Shown here piece after piece: positions 27,258-37,217 of a stretch of 64,000 nt of DNA; the stretch's first letter is position 1, and every line of letters starts with the position of its first letter. The notes beneath the pieces are model-generated. The model did no database searches. It was not told where the DNA came from and saw only the letters and a program-made list of their open reading frames with translations. This DNA is from Corynebacterium sp. MSK297 (GTDB taxonomy: Bacteria > Actinomycetota > Actinomycetes > Mycobacteriales > Mycobacteriaceae). Where the stretch lies: the NCBI RefSeq assembly GCF_030232885.1, contig NZ_JASPGD010000007.1, forward strand, positions 1 through 64,000, given 5' to 3'. The position numbers and the translations under genes are program-made.

Positions 27258-28832
27258 ATGGCCAAGAAGTCGGACGAAAGCAAGAAGCCGGGCGAAAGCA
27301 CAGATAGCAGCAAGACAAATACCGACGCTAGCGCAGTCAACAAACCAGAAACGAAATCAACGAGTTCGTCGAATTCACAAGCGTCGAATTCACAAGCAAC
27401 GACATCGAAGAAGAAAACTCGTATTGAGCGCGACCTGCTCGGCGAGATGGAAGTTCCCAACGATGTTTATTATGGCGTGCACACAATGCGTGCAATCGAT
27501 AACTTCCAGATCTCGTGGGTAACTATCAACAATGTTCCCGAGTTCATTCGCGGCATGGTCATGGTGAAAAAAGCCGCGGCTATGGCCAACCGTCGTCTGC
27601 ATACGCTGCCGAAGAAAAAAGCAGAAGCCATCATCTGGGCCTGTGACCAGATCTTGGAAGAAGGCCGGTGCATGGATCAATTCCCGTTGGATGTTTTCCA
27701 GGGCGGTGCCGGAACCTCGCTAAACATGAATACTAACGAGGTTGTTACCAACTTGGCTCTGGAGTACCTGGGCGAAGACAAAGGTGCCTACGATGTCATC
27801 AACCCCAACGACGATGTCAACATGTCGCAGTCCACTAACGACGCATACCCAACCGGTTTCCGTTTGGGCCTGATCGCGGTTCTGGATCGTTTGATCAACC
27901 AGATTGGCAAATTGGAGCAGTCGTTTACCAAGAAGGCGCATGAATTTTCCGACATTCTGAAGATGGGCCGTACCCAACTGCAGGATGCCGTTCCTATGAC
28001 GCTTGGCGACGAGTTCCGCGCTTTTGGTGCCAACTTGGCAGAAGAGCAATCGGTATTACGCGAGGCTCAGGAGCGCCTGTTGGAAATCAACTTGGGCGCT
28101 ACGGCAATCGGAACTGGAGTCAACACTCCTGCGGGATACCGGCACCAAGTCACCGCCGCACTCTCGGAGGTTTCTGGCCTGGAATTAAAGACGGCCCGTG
28201 ACCTCATCGAAGCAACCTCGGATACCGGCGCCTACGTGCTGGCGCATTCGGCAGTCAAGCGTGCGGCCTCCAAGCTGGGCAAGATTAGCAATGACTTGCG
28301 CTTGCTGTCCTCGGGTCCTCGTACTGGTTTGAATGAGATCAATTTGCCGGAACGTCAGGCTGGTTCGTCGATTATGCCTGCGAAGGTCAACCCGGTTATT
28401 CCGGAAGTTGTCAACCAAACCGTCTTCAAAGTATTCGGTAACGATCTCACTGTATCGATGGCTTCTGAAGCAGGCCAGTTGCAGCTTAATGTCATGGAAC
28501 CAGTCATGGGTGAGGCACTGTTCCAGTCCGTACGTATCTTGGGCAACGCCGTGGATGCTTTGCGCGAAAAGTGTGTAGACGGTATCACCGCTAATGCGGA
28601 TGTGTGCCGTGAGTATGTAGAAAACTCCATTGGTATCGTCACGTACCTGAACCCGCTGATCGGCCACCATCAAGGTGATCTCATCGGTAAAGAGGCAGCG
28701 AAGACCGGCAAATCTGTCCGCGAATTGGTGTTGGAGAAAGGGCTCTTGGACGAAGAAACCGTCGACCGGGTTTTGTCTAAGGAAAACCTGATGCATCCAG
28801 AATTCCGCGGTAAACTCTATTTGGACGACTAG
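27258..28832 (+). CDS. aspA: Aspartate ammonia-lyase
   Basis: A 524-residue fumarase/aspartase-superfamily enzyme converting aspartate to fumarate and ammonia. The signature [11 protein letters not shown] is present, with [12 protein letters not shown] and [11 protein letters not shown]. The first about 55 residues are a Ser/Lys/Thr/Asn-rich low-complexity extension not needed for the fold; a similar extension is present in C. glutamicum AspA. Part of it is encoded by a 15-bp tandem repeat (SNSQA twice). The ATG has AAAGGAG upstream. The reading that this is aspartase rather than fumarase rests on overall similarity to corynebacterial AspA. Confidence 0.93.
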   Translation: MAKKSDESKKPGESTDSSKTNTDASAVNKPETKSTSSSNSQASNSQATTSKKKTRIERDLLGEMEVPNDVYYGVHTMRAIDNFQISWVTINNVPEFIRGMVMVKKAAAMANRRLHTLPKKKAEAIIWACDQILEEGRCMDQFPLDVFQGGAGTSLNMNTNEVVTNLALEYLGEDKGAYDVINPNDDVNMSQSTNDAYPTGFRLGLIAVLDRLINQIGKLEQSFTKKAHEFSDILKMGRTQLQDAVPMTLGDEFRAFGANLAEEQSVLREAQERLLEINLGATAIGTGVNTPAGYRHQVTAALSEVSGLELKTARDLIEATSDTGAYVLAHSAVKRAASKLGKISNDLRLLSSGPRTGLNEINLPERQAGSSIMPAKVNPVIPEVVNQTVFKVFGNDLTVSMASEAGQLQLNVMEPVMGEALFQSVRILGNAVDALREKCVDGITANADVCREYVENSIGIVTYLNPLIGHHQGDLIGKEAAKTGKSVRELVLEKGLLDEETVDRVLSKENLMHPEFRGKLYLDD

Positions 28833-28873
28833 AAAGTACCAGGCTGCGACCATCGAGTCATACCACGAATAGA

Positions 28874-28915
28874 ATGCCCATCACTGAAGCCCACAGCGGC
28901 TACAGTGGTGGGCAT
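28874..28915 (+). promoter_or_regulatory. Long hairpin enclosing the fhs start codon
   Basis: ATGCCCATCACTG (28874-28886) pairs with CAGTGGTGGGCAT (28903-28915), 13 bp with one T-G pair; after an A/A mismatch, AGCC (28888-28891) pairs with GGCT (28898-28901) around a 6-nt loop. The 3' arm contains the only Shine-Dalgarno-like GGTGGG and the first two bases of the fhs ATG. It could gate translation as RNA, or be a DNA operator over the promoter (TAGAAT at 28870-28875, TACAGT at 28901-28906). Confidence 0.6.
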
Positions 28916-30577
28916 GAGTTCTATCCCTACCGATGTTGAAATCGCAAACCATCACCCGCTAGAGCCCATCACGGACATTGCACATAAGGCAGGCATTCCT
29001 GCTGAAGCCCTAGTTCCGTATGGCGAGAAGAAAGCCAAGATTGACACCAGTAAGCTAGATTGGAGCCGAGAAAACGGCAAACTTGTGCTGGTCACCGGTG
29101 TCTCGCCTACACCAGCCGGCGAAGGAAAGTCGACCACGCTGATCGGTCTCACCGACGCGCTTTCTCAAGCCGGCAAGAACGCCATGGTAGCTATCCGAGA
29201 ACCGTCGCTAGGGCCTGTCATGGGTATTAAAGGCGGGGCTGCCGGGGGGGTTATTCCCAGATTGTGCCCATGGACGAAATCAACCTGCACTTCAATGGGG
29301 ACTTTCACGCGATCACATCAGCTAACAACACGCTGGCTGCCTTGATCGATAACCATATTCACCAAGGAAATGAGCTAGGCATTGATCCGGGTCGCGTCAC
29401 GTGGCAGCGCTGCGAAGACGTCAATGACCGCTCGCTGCGTTCCGTCGTCACCGGGCTGGGTGGGCCAGGCAACGGATCCCCACGGGAATCTGGATTCACG
29501 ATTACCGCAGCCTCAGAGATCATGGCCGTGGTTGGTCTGTCTACTGATTTGGCCGATTTACGTAAGAGTCTAGGCGATATCACCGTCGGCTACAGCTACG
29601 ACAAAAAACCGGTGACTGCACGGGAACTCGGCGCAGACGGTGCACTGACCGTGCTGCTGAAAGACGCACTGCAACCAAACTTGGTACAGACGCTCGGGGG
29701 AGTTCCAGCACTGGTACACACAGGACCGTTCGGTAATATCGCCCACGGCTGCAACAGCGTTCTCGCGACAAAAGTAGCGCTCAACCAAGCCGATATCGTG
29801 TTGACAGAGGCCGGGTTCGGATCTGACTTGGGTGCCGAAAAATTCTTCGATATTAAGGCCCGCCACGCTGATTTGAATGTCGATGCTGCCGTTGTCGTCG
29901 CTACGATTCGCTCACTGAAATTCAACGGTGGTGTAGCGAAAACTGACCTCGAAGAATCTAATGTGGAAGCTCTGGCAGAAGGCGTGGCCAACCTAGAGCA
30001 ACATGTTAATAACGTACGCCAATTCGGCGTAAACCCGGTAGTGGCGCTGAATATCTTTGGTTCGGATTCCGCTGAAGAAATTGCGTTTATGCATGACTGG
30101 GCGCAGAAGTTTGATGTGGAGTTGGCTGAATCCACCGTATTTGCTCATGGCGGTGCCGGTGCGAAGGACCTTGCAGAAAAGGTGTTGGCAAACCTCAATG
30201 GTCAGAGCACAACCCTGTATGACCCTGCGAAGGGCGTGGAGGAATCAATCGCAACCATCGCAAAACAGGTCTACGGAGCAAGCAACGTCGAGTACTCAGT
30301 TAATGCACGCAAAGACCTGAATTATTTACGTGAATGCGGATGGGATCATTTGCCGGTTTGTATCTCGAAAACGCAGTATTCTTTCAGCGATGATCCTTCC
30401 CAGCTTGGTGCACCGAAGGGTCATACGCTGCACGTGCGCAAACTATTGCCGCGTACCGGTGCCGGATTTGTCCTGGCTTTGACAGGTGAGGTCATGACCA
30501 TGCCTGGACTGCCGAAACGCCCGGCGGCAGAAGCCATCGATATTAGTGACGACGGCGTCATCAGCGGTCTGTCTTAG
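28914..30577 (+). pseudogene. fhs: Formate-tetrahydrofolate ligase, one-base frameshift
   Basis: The product would ligate formate to tetrahydrofolate using ATP. The N-terminal part (from 28914; ATP site PTPAGEGKSTTLIGL) and the C-terminal part (readable from GTG 29264; MDEINLHFNGDFHAI) are both intact but in different frames. The break is in a run of seven G at 29244-29250: as written it reads GAAGGVIPR, while eight G would read GAAGGGYSQIVPMDEINLHF, the family sequence. The restored protein would be about 554 residues, a normal length. A sequencing error, a recent mutation, phase variation or -1 slippage on the G-run are all possible. No other damage is seen, so inactivation is recent if real. 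Confidence 0.9.
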
Positions 30578-30631
30578 ACTAGGCGAATTCATGGGCTGCG
30601 GATGCGCCGGGGGTGAGCAGTAGCCCGTGGA

Positions 30632-31480
30632 TTAATCGGCGGTTGATCCAGGCCAACCGGGATACGGGGGAGGAGTTCCCCCAAACTCCGGGCAAAGTTT
30701 TTGGTGCGGGCACCAGCCGCATAGCTTTGAGGTTTTGGTGCGGAAGTGTCCGCTACGCCCATCTCTTTCAATTTTGGCCCATAATTCTCCCAGGTCCCGC
30801 TCGAAAAATTCGAGTTCTTCTTGGGAAGGCGCAAGCACCATATCGTCAATAACCTTGATATACATCAGCCGTAATTGGTGCGGGATTGTTGCGCGTAGGC
30901 GCCAGTACACCAGCGCGTAAAACAGCATTTGAAATCGCGCGTTGTGGGAAAACCGGGGGATTGGCTTCTTGCCGGTTTTGTAGTCGACCACGCGGACTTC
31001 ACCAGTTGGCGCTCTATCCACTCGGTCAATGAACCCACGCACCGGGACACCATTAGGCAGCACGGTATCGACATACATCTCCACCGATTCCGCATCGAAA
31101 CCTTGCGGGTTTTCCATCTGAAAATAGCCTTTTACCAGGCTGCGACATTCCACTAAGAAATCGTAGGTTTCTGCTTCTGGCACTAAATCTATAAGCTCAT
31201 CGTCGGCAGAACGCATCTTTTCCCAATTCGGTTTGAGTATTTTCACAGCGGCGGGGTACGTGCGCTCGTTAGCTGGCAGCTTGTGCATATCCTCTAAAAC
31301 TGAGTGCACCAAAGTACCTTTGACCTGGGCCAAAGTTTTGGGTTCCGGCAATCTATCAATCGCGCGTAAGCGGTACAGCAACGGGCACTGTTGATAGTCA
31401 CCAGCCCGTGATGGGGACAGCGCTAGTGGTTTTGGTTTTCGAGAACCTTGGGAATTTTTCGGTGTGCTCGTGGTGCTCAT
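30632..31480 (-). CDS. RecB-like PD-(D/E)XK nuclease with Fe-S cysteines
   Basis: A 282-residue single-domain nuclease of the RecB/AddB type (Rv2119-like). The nuclease core is visible as VRGFIDRVDRA followed by VRVVDYKTGKKP and QMLFYALVYW. A [4Fe-4S] cluster site is suggested by the Cys in YQQCPLLYRL with LCGWCPHQKLCPEF near the C-terminus. No helicase domain or AddA partner is adjacent. It is encoded opposite to its neighbours; in mycobacteria Rv2119 is likewise next to trmI (Rv2118c). Confidence 0.88.
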   Translation of the reverse strand: MSTTSTPKNSQGSRKPKPLALSPSRAGDYQQCPLLYRLRAIDRLPEPKTLAQVKGTLVHSVLEDMHKLPANERTYPAAVKILKPNWEKMRSADDELIDLVPEAETYDFLVECRSLVKGYFQMENPQGFDAESVEMYVDTVLPNGVPVRGFIDRVDRAPTGEVRVVDYKTGKKPIPRFSHNARFQMLFYALVYWRLRATIPHQLRLMYIKVIDDMVLAPSQEELEFFERDLGELWAKIERDGRSGHFRTKTSKLCGWCPHQKLCPEFGGTPPPYPGWPGSTAD

Positions 31481-31571
31481 AATGTAATCCAGCTTAAACG
31501 GTGCACCTGGGTTACCACTAAGCTGGGTGAGACGGAAAGATTAGCGCGTGTGACCTGAAAGTGTGTGAGTA

Positions 31572-32861
31572 ATGATGAACGAGATTAACCAGTTCATGGA
31601 GTTTCTGGATGCTGCGCCGAGTTCGTTTCATGCGGCGTATCGGGTCGCTGAGCAGCTTGTAGCATCTGGGTTCCAAAAGCATGAGGAAGATCAGCCCTGG
31701 GATGCTAGCCCGGGAGGGCATGTCATCGTGCGTGATGGCGCAGTCATGGCATGGTACGTACCGGAGGATGCGGGAACGAATTCCGGTTTCCGGATCATCG
31801 GTTCGCATACTGATTCTCCAGGATTCACCCTGAAACCACAGCCTGATAGCACGCAGCATGGCTGGCACCAGTTGGGTGTGGAAGTCTACGGTGGGCCGAT
31901 TATTTCTTCCTGGTTTGACCGGGAGCTCACCCTGGCAGGCCAGGTAATTCTGACCGACGGTTCCGAGCGGTTGGTGAATACCGGACCACTGTTGCGGATT
32001 CCGCATTTGGCGATTCACCTCGATGGTTCGAAAGAGTTCAGCGTCGACAAGCAAAAACACCTGCACCCCATTATCGGGCTTGCCGACGCCGCCAGTAGCG
32101 CTATCCAGGACCAAGCCAGCCACACTGGTATTTCGGAAGTATTAGCGGATCAACTGGGGATTGCCGAATCAGATATTGCGTCCTGGGGTTTGATCACAGC
32201 CCCATCGCAGCCGGCTGGATTATTTGGTGCGCAGGCAGACCTACTGGCTTCTTCCCGCATGGATAATCTTTCCAGCGTGTTTGCTAGTCTGACTGCGCTG
32301 CAACGTGCCATTGCTTCTGGTGATTTCGGCTCGGATATTGCAGTCTTGGCAGCTTTCGACCATGAAGAAATCGGTTCTGCCTCGACGACCGGTGCACAAG
32401 GCCCCATTTTGTCGGAAGTCCTAGAGCGCACCGCGACCGCGTTGGGTGCAGACCGTGAAAGCTATTTACAAATGCTGCGTCGTTCGTCGTGCGTGTCTGC
32501 AGATGCAGCGCATTCGATTCACCCGAATTATGCGGACAAGCATGATCCACATAATCCACCGATTATAGGTGGCGGTCCGGTCACCAAAATCAATTCGAAG
32601 CAGCGCTATGCGTCGAACGCTCGCACGATTGCATTGTGGGAAAATGCGTGCCGGGCTGCGATGGTCCCGATCCAAAATTATGTGAGTAACAACGCAGTGC
32701 CGTGTGGTTCTACGATTGGCCCAGCTACGGCGACGGCATTGGGTATCGATACCGTCGATGTAGGAGTGCCAATGTTGTCGATGCACTCGGCGCGGGAAAT
32801 GATTGGCGTGCAAGATCAATTGTGGCTGTCGCAAGCACTCGAGGCCTACCTGATTAACTAG
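31572..32861 (+). CDS. M18 family aminopeptidase
   Basis: A 429-residue dinuclear-zinc aminopeptidase of family M18 (pepC/apeB in actinobacteria), which removes N-terminal residues from peptides in the cytosol. Metal and catalytic residues are in RIIGSHTDSPGF, SSRMDNLSSVFAS, AAFDHEEIGSASTTGAQGP and VGVPMLSMHSAREM. ATG codons at 31572 and 31575 are equivalent choices. trmI follows by 30 bp on the same strand. Peptide specificity cannot be predicted. Confidence 0.92.
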   Translation: MMNEINQFMEFLDAAPSSFHAAYRVAEQLVASGFQKHEEDQPWDASPGGHVIVRDGAVMAWYVPEDAGTNSGFRIIGSHTDSPGFTLKPQPDSTQHGWHQLGVEVYGGPIISSWFDRELTLAGQVILTDGSERLVNTGPLLRIPHLAIHLDGSKEFSVDKQKHLHPIIGLADAASSAIQDQASHTGISEVLADQLGIAESDIASWGLITAPSQPAGLFGAQADLLASSRMDNLSSVFASLTALQRAIASGDFGSDIAVLAAFDHEEIGSASTTGAQGPILSEVLERTATALGADRESYLQMLRRSSCVSADAAHSIHPNYADKHDPHNPPIIGGGPVTKINSKQRYASNARTIALWENACRAAMVPIQNYVSNNAVPCGSTIGPATATALGIDTVDVGVPMLSMHSAREMIGVQDQLWLSQALEAYLIN

Positions 32862-32891
32862 CGCTGAACAATCTAAAAGAAAGGCTGCTTA

Positions 32892-33728
32892 ATGGCATAT
32901 TCTGGTCCGTTTAAATACGGTGATCGCGTACAGCTCACCGATGCGAAGCGGAGACACTTTACTTTGTACCTTAGAGAGGGCAACAAGTTTCACTCGCACC
33001 AAGGCATCATCGAACACGACGATATCGTCGGCATGGATGAAGGCTCGGTGATCACCTCGACGATGGGTGGCCAGTTTTTGATGTTCCGCCATTTGATGGT
33101 GGACCATGTGCTGTCGATGCCGCGCGGCGCGCAGGTAATTTACCCGAAAGATGCCGCTCAAATCCTCATCGAGGGCGATATTTTCCGTGGGGCAAAGGTC
33201 TTGGAAGCTGGTGCAGGCTCTGGTGCGCTGTCGATGGCGTTACTCCGTGCAGTAGGCCCGGAAGGCCACGTGTACTCCTACGAGTTGCGCGAAGATCATA
33301 TTGGCTACGCCATTGACAACGTCAAAGAATATTTTGGTGAACAGCCTGAATGGTGGAGCCCGCGGTTAGGTGACTTCCAGGAGCTGACGCCAGAAGATAC
33401 CGACGGCCCAGTAGATCGCATCGTGCTGGATATGTTGGAGCCTTGGGAAATGCTCACCACAGTAAAGAAGATGTTGGTGCCGGGCGGAGTATTCATTACG
33501 TATGTCGCCACAGTCCCGCAATTGATGAAGGTCATGGAAGGTATTCGCGAGCAACAATGCTTCACCGAACCACGCGCATGGGAATCACTGGTGCGTGACT
33601 GGAAGGTCGAAGGGCTAGCGACACGGCCAGAACATCGTATGAATGCACACACCGCGTTTCTGATCATGACCAGGCGGCTTGCCGATGGAGTCGTACCGCC
33701 ACGGCCCAAACGCAAGGCGCGACGCTAA
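32892..33728 (+). CDS. trmI: tRNA (adenine-58-N1)-methyltransferase
   Basis: A 278-residue SAM-dependent methyltransferase that modifies A58 in the tRNA T loop. The N-terminal beta-domain (GPFKYGDRVQLTDAKRRHFT) precedes the Rossmann core with SAM motif I VLEAGAGSGALSMALLRAVG and motif IV DRIVLDMLEPWEM. Length and motifs fit the tetrameric TrmI family (Rv2118c). AAAGG lies 8 nt before the ATG. The basic tail RPKRKARR could contact tRNA. Confidence 0.95.
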   Translation: MAYSGPFKYGDRVQLTDAKRRHFTLYLREGNKFHSHQGIIEHDDIVGMDEGSVITSTMGGQFLMFRHLMVDHVLSMPRGAQVIYPKDAAQILIEGDIFRGAKVLEAGAGSGALSMALLRAVGPEGHVYSYELREDHIGYAIDNVKEYFGEQPEWWSPRLGDFQELTPEDTDGPVDRIVLDMLEPWEMLTTVKKMLVPGGVFITYVATVPQLMKVMEGIREQQCFTEPRAWESLVRDWKVEGLATRPEHRMNAHTAFLIMTRRLADGVVPPRPKRKARR

Positions 33729-33813
33729 CTTTTCGCGTACTAGCTTGCCTTAACGTAGCCATTCCTAGCCTGGTTTGTTAGGCTTTGCCTAAAGAAACAC
33801 ATGGTTGCGGCCC

Positions 33814-33847
33814 AGAAATTCCTAGAAATTCACTTCTAGAAATTCAC
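33814..33847. repeat. Short direct repeats upstream of ARC/Mpa
   Basis: CTAGAAATTCAC occurs twice with a 14-bp period (33822-33833 and 33836-33847), and a related CAGAAATTC precedes them at 33813-33821. The junction creates the palindrome TTCTAGAA (33834-33841). Just upstream, TTAGGC-TTT-GCCTAA (33778-33792) is a further inverted repeat. These lie in the promoter-sized gap between trmI and the ARC gene. Confidence 0.5.
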
Positions 33848-33935
33848 AGTGGTCGGGAACCAGATTAGCGCGACACAACCGTTAAGTGCACAACTTTATG
33901 CACCATATCTGCAGAAGGGAGGTTCGGTCAGTCGT

Positions 33936-35468
33936 ATGACGAAGACAACCCCGGACCCACAGCTACAGCTTCGCCGCGACGTGCGCGAGTTGCGCAAACG
34001 GAACGAAAAACTAGCGACTCTGCTGAAGTCTTCACGCGATAAATTGGCCCAGCTGACCACTGAGCTCAACGCTTTGCAAGAGCCGGTGTCCACGTATGGA
34101 GTGTTTTTGCGCTACGCCCCAGGTAACCGGCGGGAAGCCGACGTGTTTACCTCGACGCGTCGTTTACGCGTCAACGTCTCGCCACTGCTGGAACACGAAA
34201 TCCCCGCCGGCGCGCAAGTCCGGCTGGGTGAGGCAAGTGTCATCGTTGAAGATTGCGGTTTTACTTCCGATGGTGTTGTGATGCGCGTTAGTGAGTTCGT
34301 CGATGGCGATGCAGATGGAGACGGAGACGTCCGCGTTTTAGCGTCTACGCCGCAGGGCGATACACACGTGATTCATTTGGCAACGCCGTTGGTTGGAAGC
34401 GTTCGTGCCGGCGACAGTGTGCTGGCCGACATCAAGTCTGGGTTTGCTTTTGAGCGCATTTCGCAGGCCGAAGTAACCCAACTAGCTCTAGAAGAAATCC
34501 CTGATGTCACCTACGACGATATCGGTGGTTTGGATGCTCAGATTGAGCAAGTCCGCGATGCCGTCGAGATGCCATTTGATCATCCGGAACTCTACCGCGA
34601 TTATCAATTACACCCGCCAAAAGGCGTGCTGCTGTATGGCCCGCCGGGCTGCGGTAAAACCTTGATTGCTAAGGCAGTAGCGCATTCGCTGGCATCACGC
34701 GTCGGGGATGGCTCGGCATCGTATTTCTTAAACGTCAAGGGTCCGGAGCTTCTCAATAAATACGTGGGAGAAACCGAACGCGTTATCCGATTAATTTTTG
34801 AACGTGCCCGCGAGCTGGCCTCTGACGGGGCACCGGTGATTGTCTTTTTCGACGAAATGGAATCGATTTTCCGGACCCGTGGTACTGGCGTGTCCTCGGA
34901 TATCGAAACCACAGCGGTGCCGCAGCTGCTTACCGAAATTGATGGGGTGGAAGGCCTCGATAACGTCATCGTGGTCGGTGCTACCAACCGGGAAGAGCTT
35001 ATCGATCCCGCGTTGCTGCGGCCAGGCCGTTTGGATATCAAGGTGCGCATCTCGCGCCCTAGTAAGCAAGAAGCGCCAGATATTATCAGCCGCTATCTGC
35101 ACGAAGGCGTCCCGCACACCGATCCGCTCACTGTGCTTATCGACGGAGCGGTGGACGCGTTGTATGCCCCACGCCCGTTCGTGGAGCTTACTCTTCGCGA
35201 TGGCAGCACCACGGTATTGCACTACGGTGATTTCGTCTCTGGAGCCTTGATTGCCAACGTGGTCGATCGCGCGAAAAAACTCGCGATCAAGGATTATATC
35301 GCTTCCGGTTCCGCTGGAGAGCACGGTATTTCTCTACGGCATATTCAACAAGCGGTGCGCACAGAACAAGATGAGAGCGAGGATCTGCCAAATACGGCGA
35401 ATCCGGAAGAATGGAACCGTATCGTGAAGCTATCACAGTCTGTAGTCTCCGCGCGGAGCCTGGCATAG
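33936..35468 (+). CDS. arc: AAA+ ATPase forming ring complexes (ARC/Mpa)
   Basis: A 510-residue AAA+ unfoldase that recognises pupylated proteins. An N-terminal coiled coil (about 10-48) is followed by OB-fold interdomains and the ATPase, with Walker A GPPGCGKT (about 235-242) and Walker B VIVFFDE. The C-terminus ends SARSLA and lacks the GQYL tail that mycobacterial Mpa uses to dock on the 20S proteasome, matching the absence of prcA/prcB. In C. glutamicum, ARC disassembles pupylated ferritin. ATG 33936 gives the family N-terminus; GTG 33849, with TAGAAA 6 nt upstream, would add 29 residues and remains possible. dop follows. Confidence 0.93.
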   Translation: MTKTTPDPQLQLRRDVRELRKRNEKLATLLKSSRDKLAQLTTELNALQEPVSTYGVFLRYAPGNRREADVFTSTRRLRVNVSPLLEHEIPAGAQVRLGEASVIVEDCGFTSDGVVMRVSEFVDGDADGDGDVRVLASTPQGDTHVIHLATPLVGSVRAGDSVLADIKSGFAFERISQAEVTQLALEEIPDVTYDDIGGLDAQIEQVRDAVEMPFDHPELYRDYQLHPPKGVLLYGPPGCGKTLIAKAVAHSLASRVGDGSASYFLNVKGPELLNKYVGETERVIRLIFERARELASDGAPVIVFFDEMESIFRTRGTGVSSDIETTAVPQLLTEIDGVEGLDNVIVVGATNREELIDPALLRPGRLDIKVRISRPSKQEAPDIISRYLHEGVPHTDPLTVLIDGAVDALYAPRPFVELTLRDGSTTVLHYGDFVSGALIANVVDRAKKLAIKDYIASGSAGEHGISLRHIQQAVRTEQDESEDLPNTANPEEWNRIVKLSQSVVSARSLA

Positions 35469-35544
35469 CCAATCGGGACGCTGCCCGCGGAGTAGTCGTC
35501 GGAGCCACCGTTCTGCCAGAAACTGATAGGCCGGAATAAGGAAA

Positions 35545-37107
35545 ATGAACAGCACCAAAAATTTTCATCGGTTCATGGGTACCGAAACCGAATACGGTAT
35601 TTCCACGCCAACGCAGCCCAAGCTCAGCCCAATTGTGACCTCCACGCATGCCGTGGTGAGCTACGCACTCCGGAATATTGGAACCCGGTCGCGCTGGGAT
35701 TTTGCCGCTGAGCATCCCACCCGTGACACCCGCGGTGGTGATCGGCAGCGTTACCGAACCGGCTCCATGGTGGATCCGGAGACCTTAGGCGTGGCGAACG
35801 TCGTGACGCACAGCGGTGCGCGCTTTTACGTCGATCACGCCCACCCCGAGTACTCGTCGCCAGAATGCTGTGATGCCTGGCAGGCCATGATCTACGACCA
35901 AGCTGGCGACCGCATCGCGTTGCAAGCCATCAATGACGTGGCAACTTTTACCGAAAGCGGCACTTCGGCCCTAGCCAATCACGGCGCGTGTCCACCGTTG
36001 AAAATCTACAAGAATAATGTGGACGGCAAGGGCGCGTCGTATGGTTCGCACGAAAACTACTTGTACCCACGTACCACGGATTTCGCCGACATTGCAGACG
36101 GTCTCATCCCGTTTTTTGTCACCCGCATCATCATGATCGGTGCCGGCCGCGTTGGGCTGGGGCAGCGTGGCGAAACCCCGGGGTTCCAAATTTCGCAGCG
36201 CGCGGATTATATCGAGCAGGAAATCTCTTTAGAAACCACACTGAACCGCGGTTTGATCAATACGCGCGATGAGCCGCACACCGATGCCGAGACTCACGGC
36301 CGCCTGCATGTGATCACCGGAGATGCGAATATGTCGCAGACCGCAACGCTTCTGAAACTAGGGACCACGGCGTTGGTCTTGGATACTATTGACGCGGGCG
36401 TGCGCTTTACTGATTTGCGCCCGGCGGATCCGGTAGCTGAGATTTCTGCGGTGAGCCATGATGTGAGTCTGACCCATAAAATCACGCTGGCCGACGGTTC
36501 CGAAGCCACAGCAATTGAGATCCAGCGTGAATACCTCAATCGTGTGCGGGAAGTTGCCACAGAGCACACCGCTACCGGTCCGTCCGCGGTCGACACGACA
36601 GTGCTGGAGTTGTGGGAAGAAGTCCTAGATTTGCTTGCCGACGATCCGCTGTCGACTTCCCACCTGCTGGATTGGACCGCAAAATACGCGTTGATCAAGG
36701 GCTACCTCGACCGTGGTGTCGCGGTGAATGATCCGAAAATCGCGCTCATTGACTTGCAATACACCGATGTCGACCCCGCGAAGTCTCTCTACCACGCGCT
36801 GGTGCGAAAAGGCCGGATGCGAACGTTAGCCAGCGACGATGACATCAATGCTGCGATGGCAACGCCACCTGCAGAGTCACGAGCCTGGACCCGCGGACGC
36901 ATGATCGAACGCTTCACCGATGAGTTGGTAGCCGCAAACTGGCAGGAACTGCATTTCGCTGATGCAGAAAGCCCCGGCGGCGAGGTCTTTGTGGACCTGA
37001 CGGATCTCACCGGATTGAATAAAGCAGCAGCTGAAGAGATCATCAGCAGCTCAGCAAATGCGCCCGAAGCGGCTCGACGGCTCAACCGCGTACAAAAAAC
37101 CGGCTAA
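35545..37107 (+). CDS. dop: Deamidase/depupylase of Pup
   Basis: A 520-residue member of the carboxylate-amine/glutamine-synthetase-like fold shared with PafA. It deamidates the C-terminal Gln of Pup to Glu and removes Pup from substrates. The N-terminal MGTETEYGISTP motif carries the metal-binding Glu residues, and the long insertion FAAEHPTRDTRGGDRQRY corresponds to the Dop loop that distinguishes it from PafA. AAGGA lies just before the ATG. It sits between arc and pup on the same strand, as in mycobacteria. Confidence 0.94.
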   Translation: MNSTKNFHRFMGTETEYGISTPTQPKLSPIVTSTHAVVSYALRNIGTRSRWDFAAEHPTRDTRGGDRQRYRTGSMVDPETLGVANVVTHSGARFYVDHAHPEYSSPECCDAWQAMIYDQAGDRIALQAINDVATFTESGTSALANHGACPPLKIYKNNVDGKGASYGSHENYLYPRTTDFADIADGLIPFFVTRIIMIGAGRVGLGQRGETPGFQISQRADYIEQEISLETTLNRGLINTRDEPHTDAETHGRLHVITGDANMSQTATLLKLGTTALVLDTIDAGVRFTDLRPADPVAEISAVSHDVSLTHKITLADGSEATAIEIQREYLNRVREVATEHTATGPSAVDTTVLELWEEVLDLLADDPLSTSHLLDWTAKYALIKGYLDRGVAVNDPKIALIDLQYTDVDPAKSLYHALVRKGRMRTLASDDDINAAMATPPAESRAWTRGRMIERFTDELVAANWQELHFADAESPGGEVFVDLTDLTGLNKAAAEEIISSSANAPEAARRLNRVQKTG

Positions 37108-37166
37108 CGTTTGTTGGAAATACCGGTATCCAAGCACCGGCGCACACCTGCGCCAAACGCCAAAAC

Positions 37167-37192
37167 GATACACAGCACAGATACACAGCACA
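37167..37192. repeat. 13-bp tandem repeat upstream of pup
   Basis: GATACACAGCACA is present as two perfect, abutting copies (37167-37179 and 37180-37192) in the 110-bp dop-pup gap, about 25 bp before the pup start codon. It could be a recent slippage product or part of the pup leader. Confidence 0.6.
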
Positions 37193-37217
37193 ACGACAAA
37201 GACGAAAGAGAATTATT

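Noticed and set aside
33778..33792. DtxR box upstream of ARC
   Set aside because: TTAGG and CCTAA halves are present but only 5 bp apart rather than 9, so it does not fit the 19-bp consensus.
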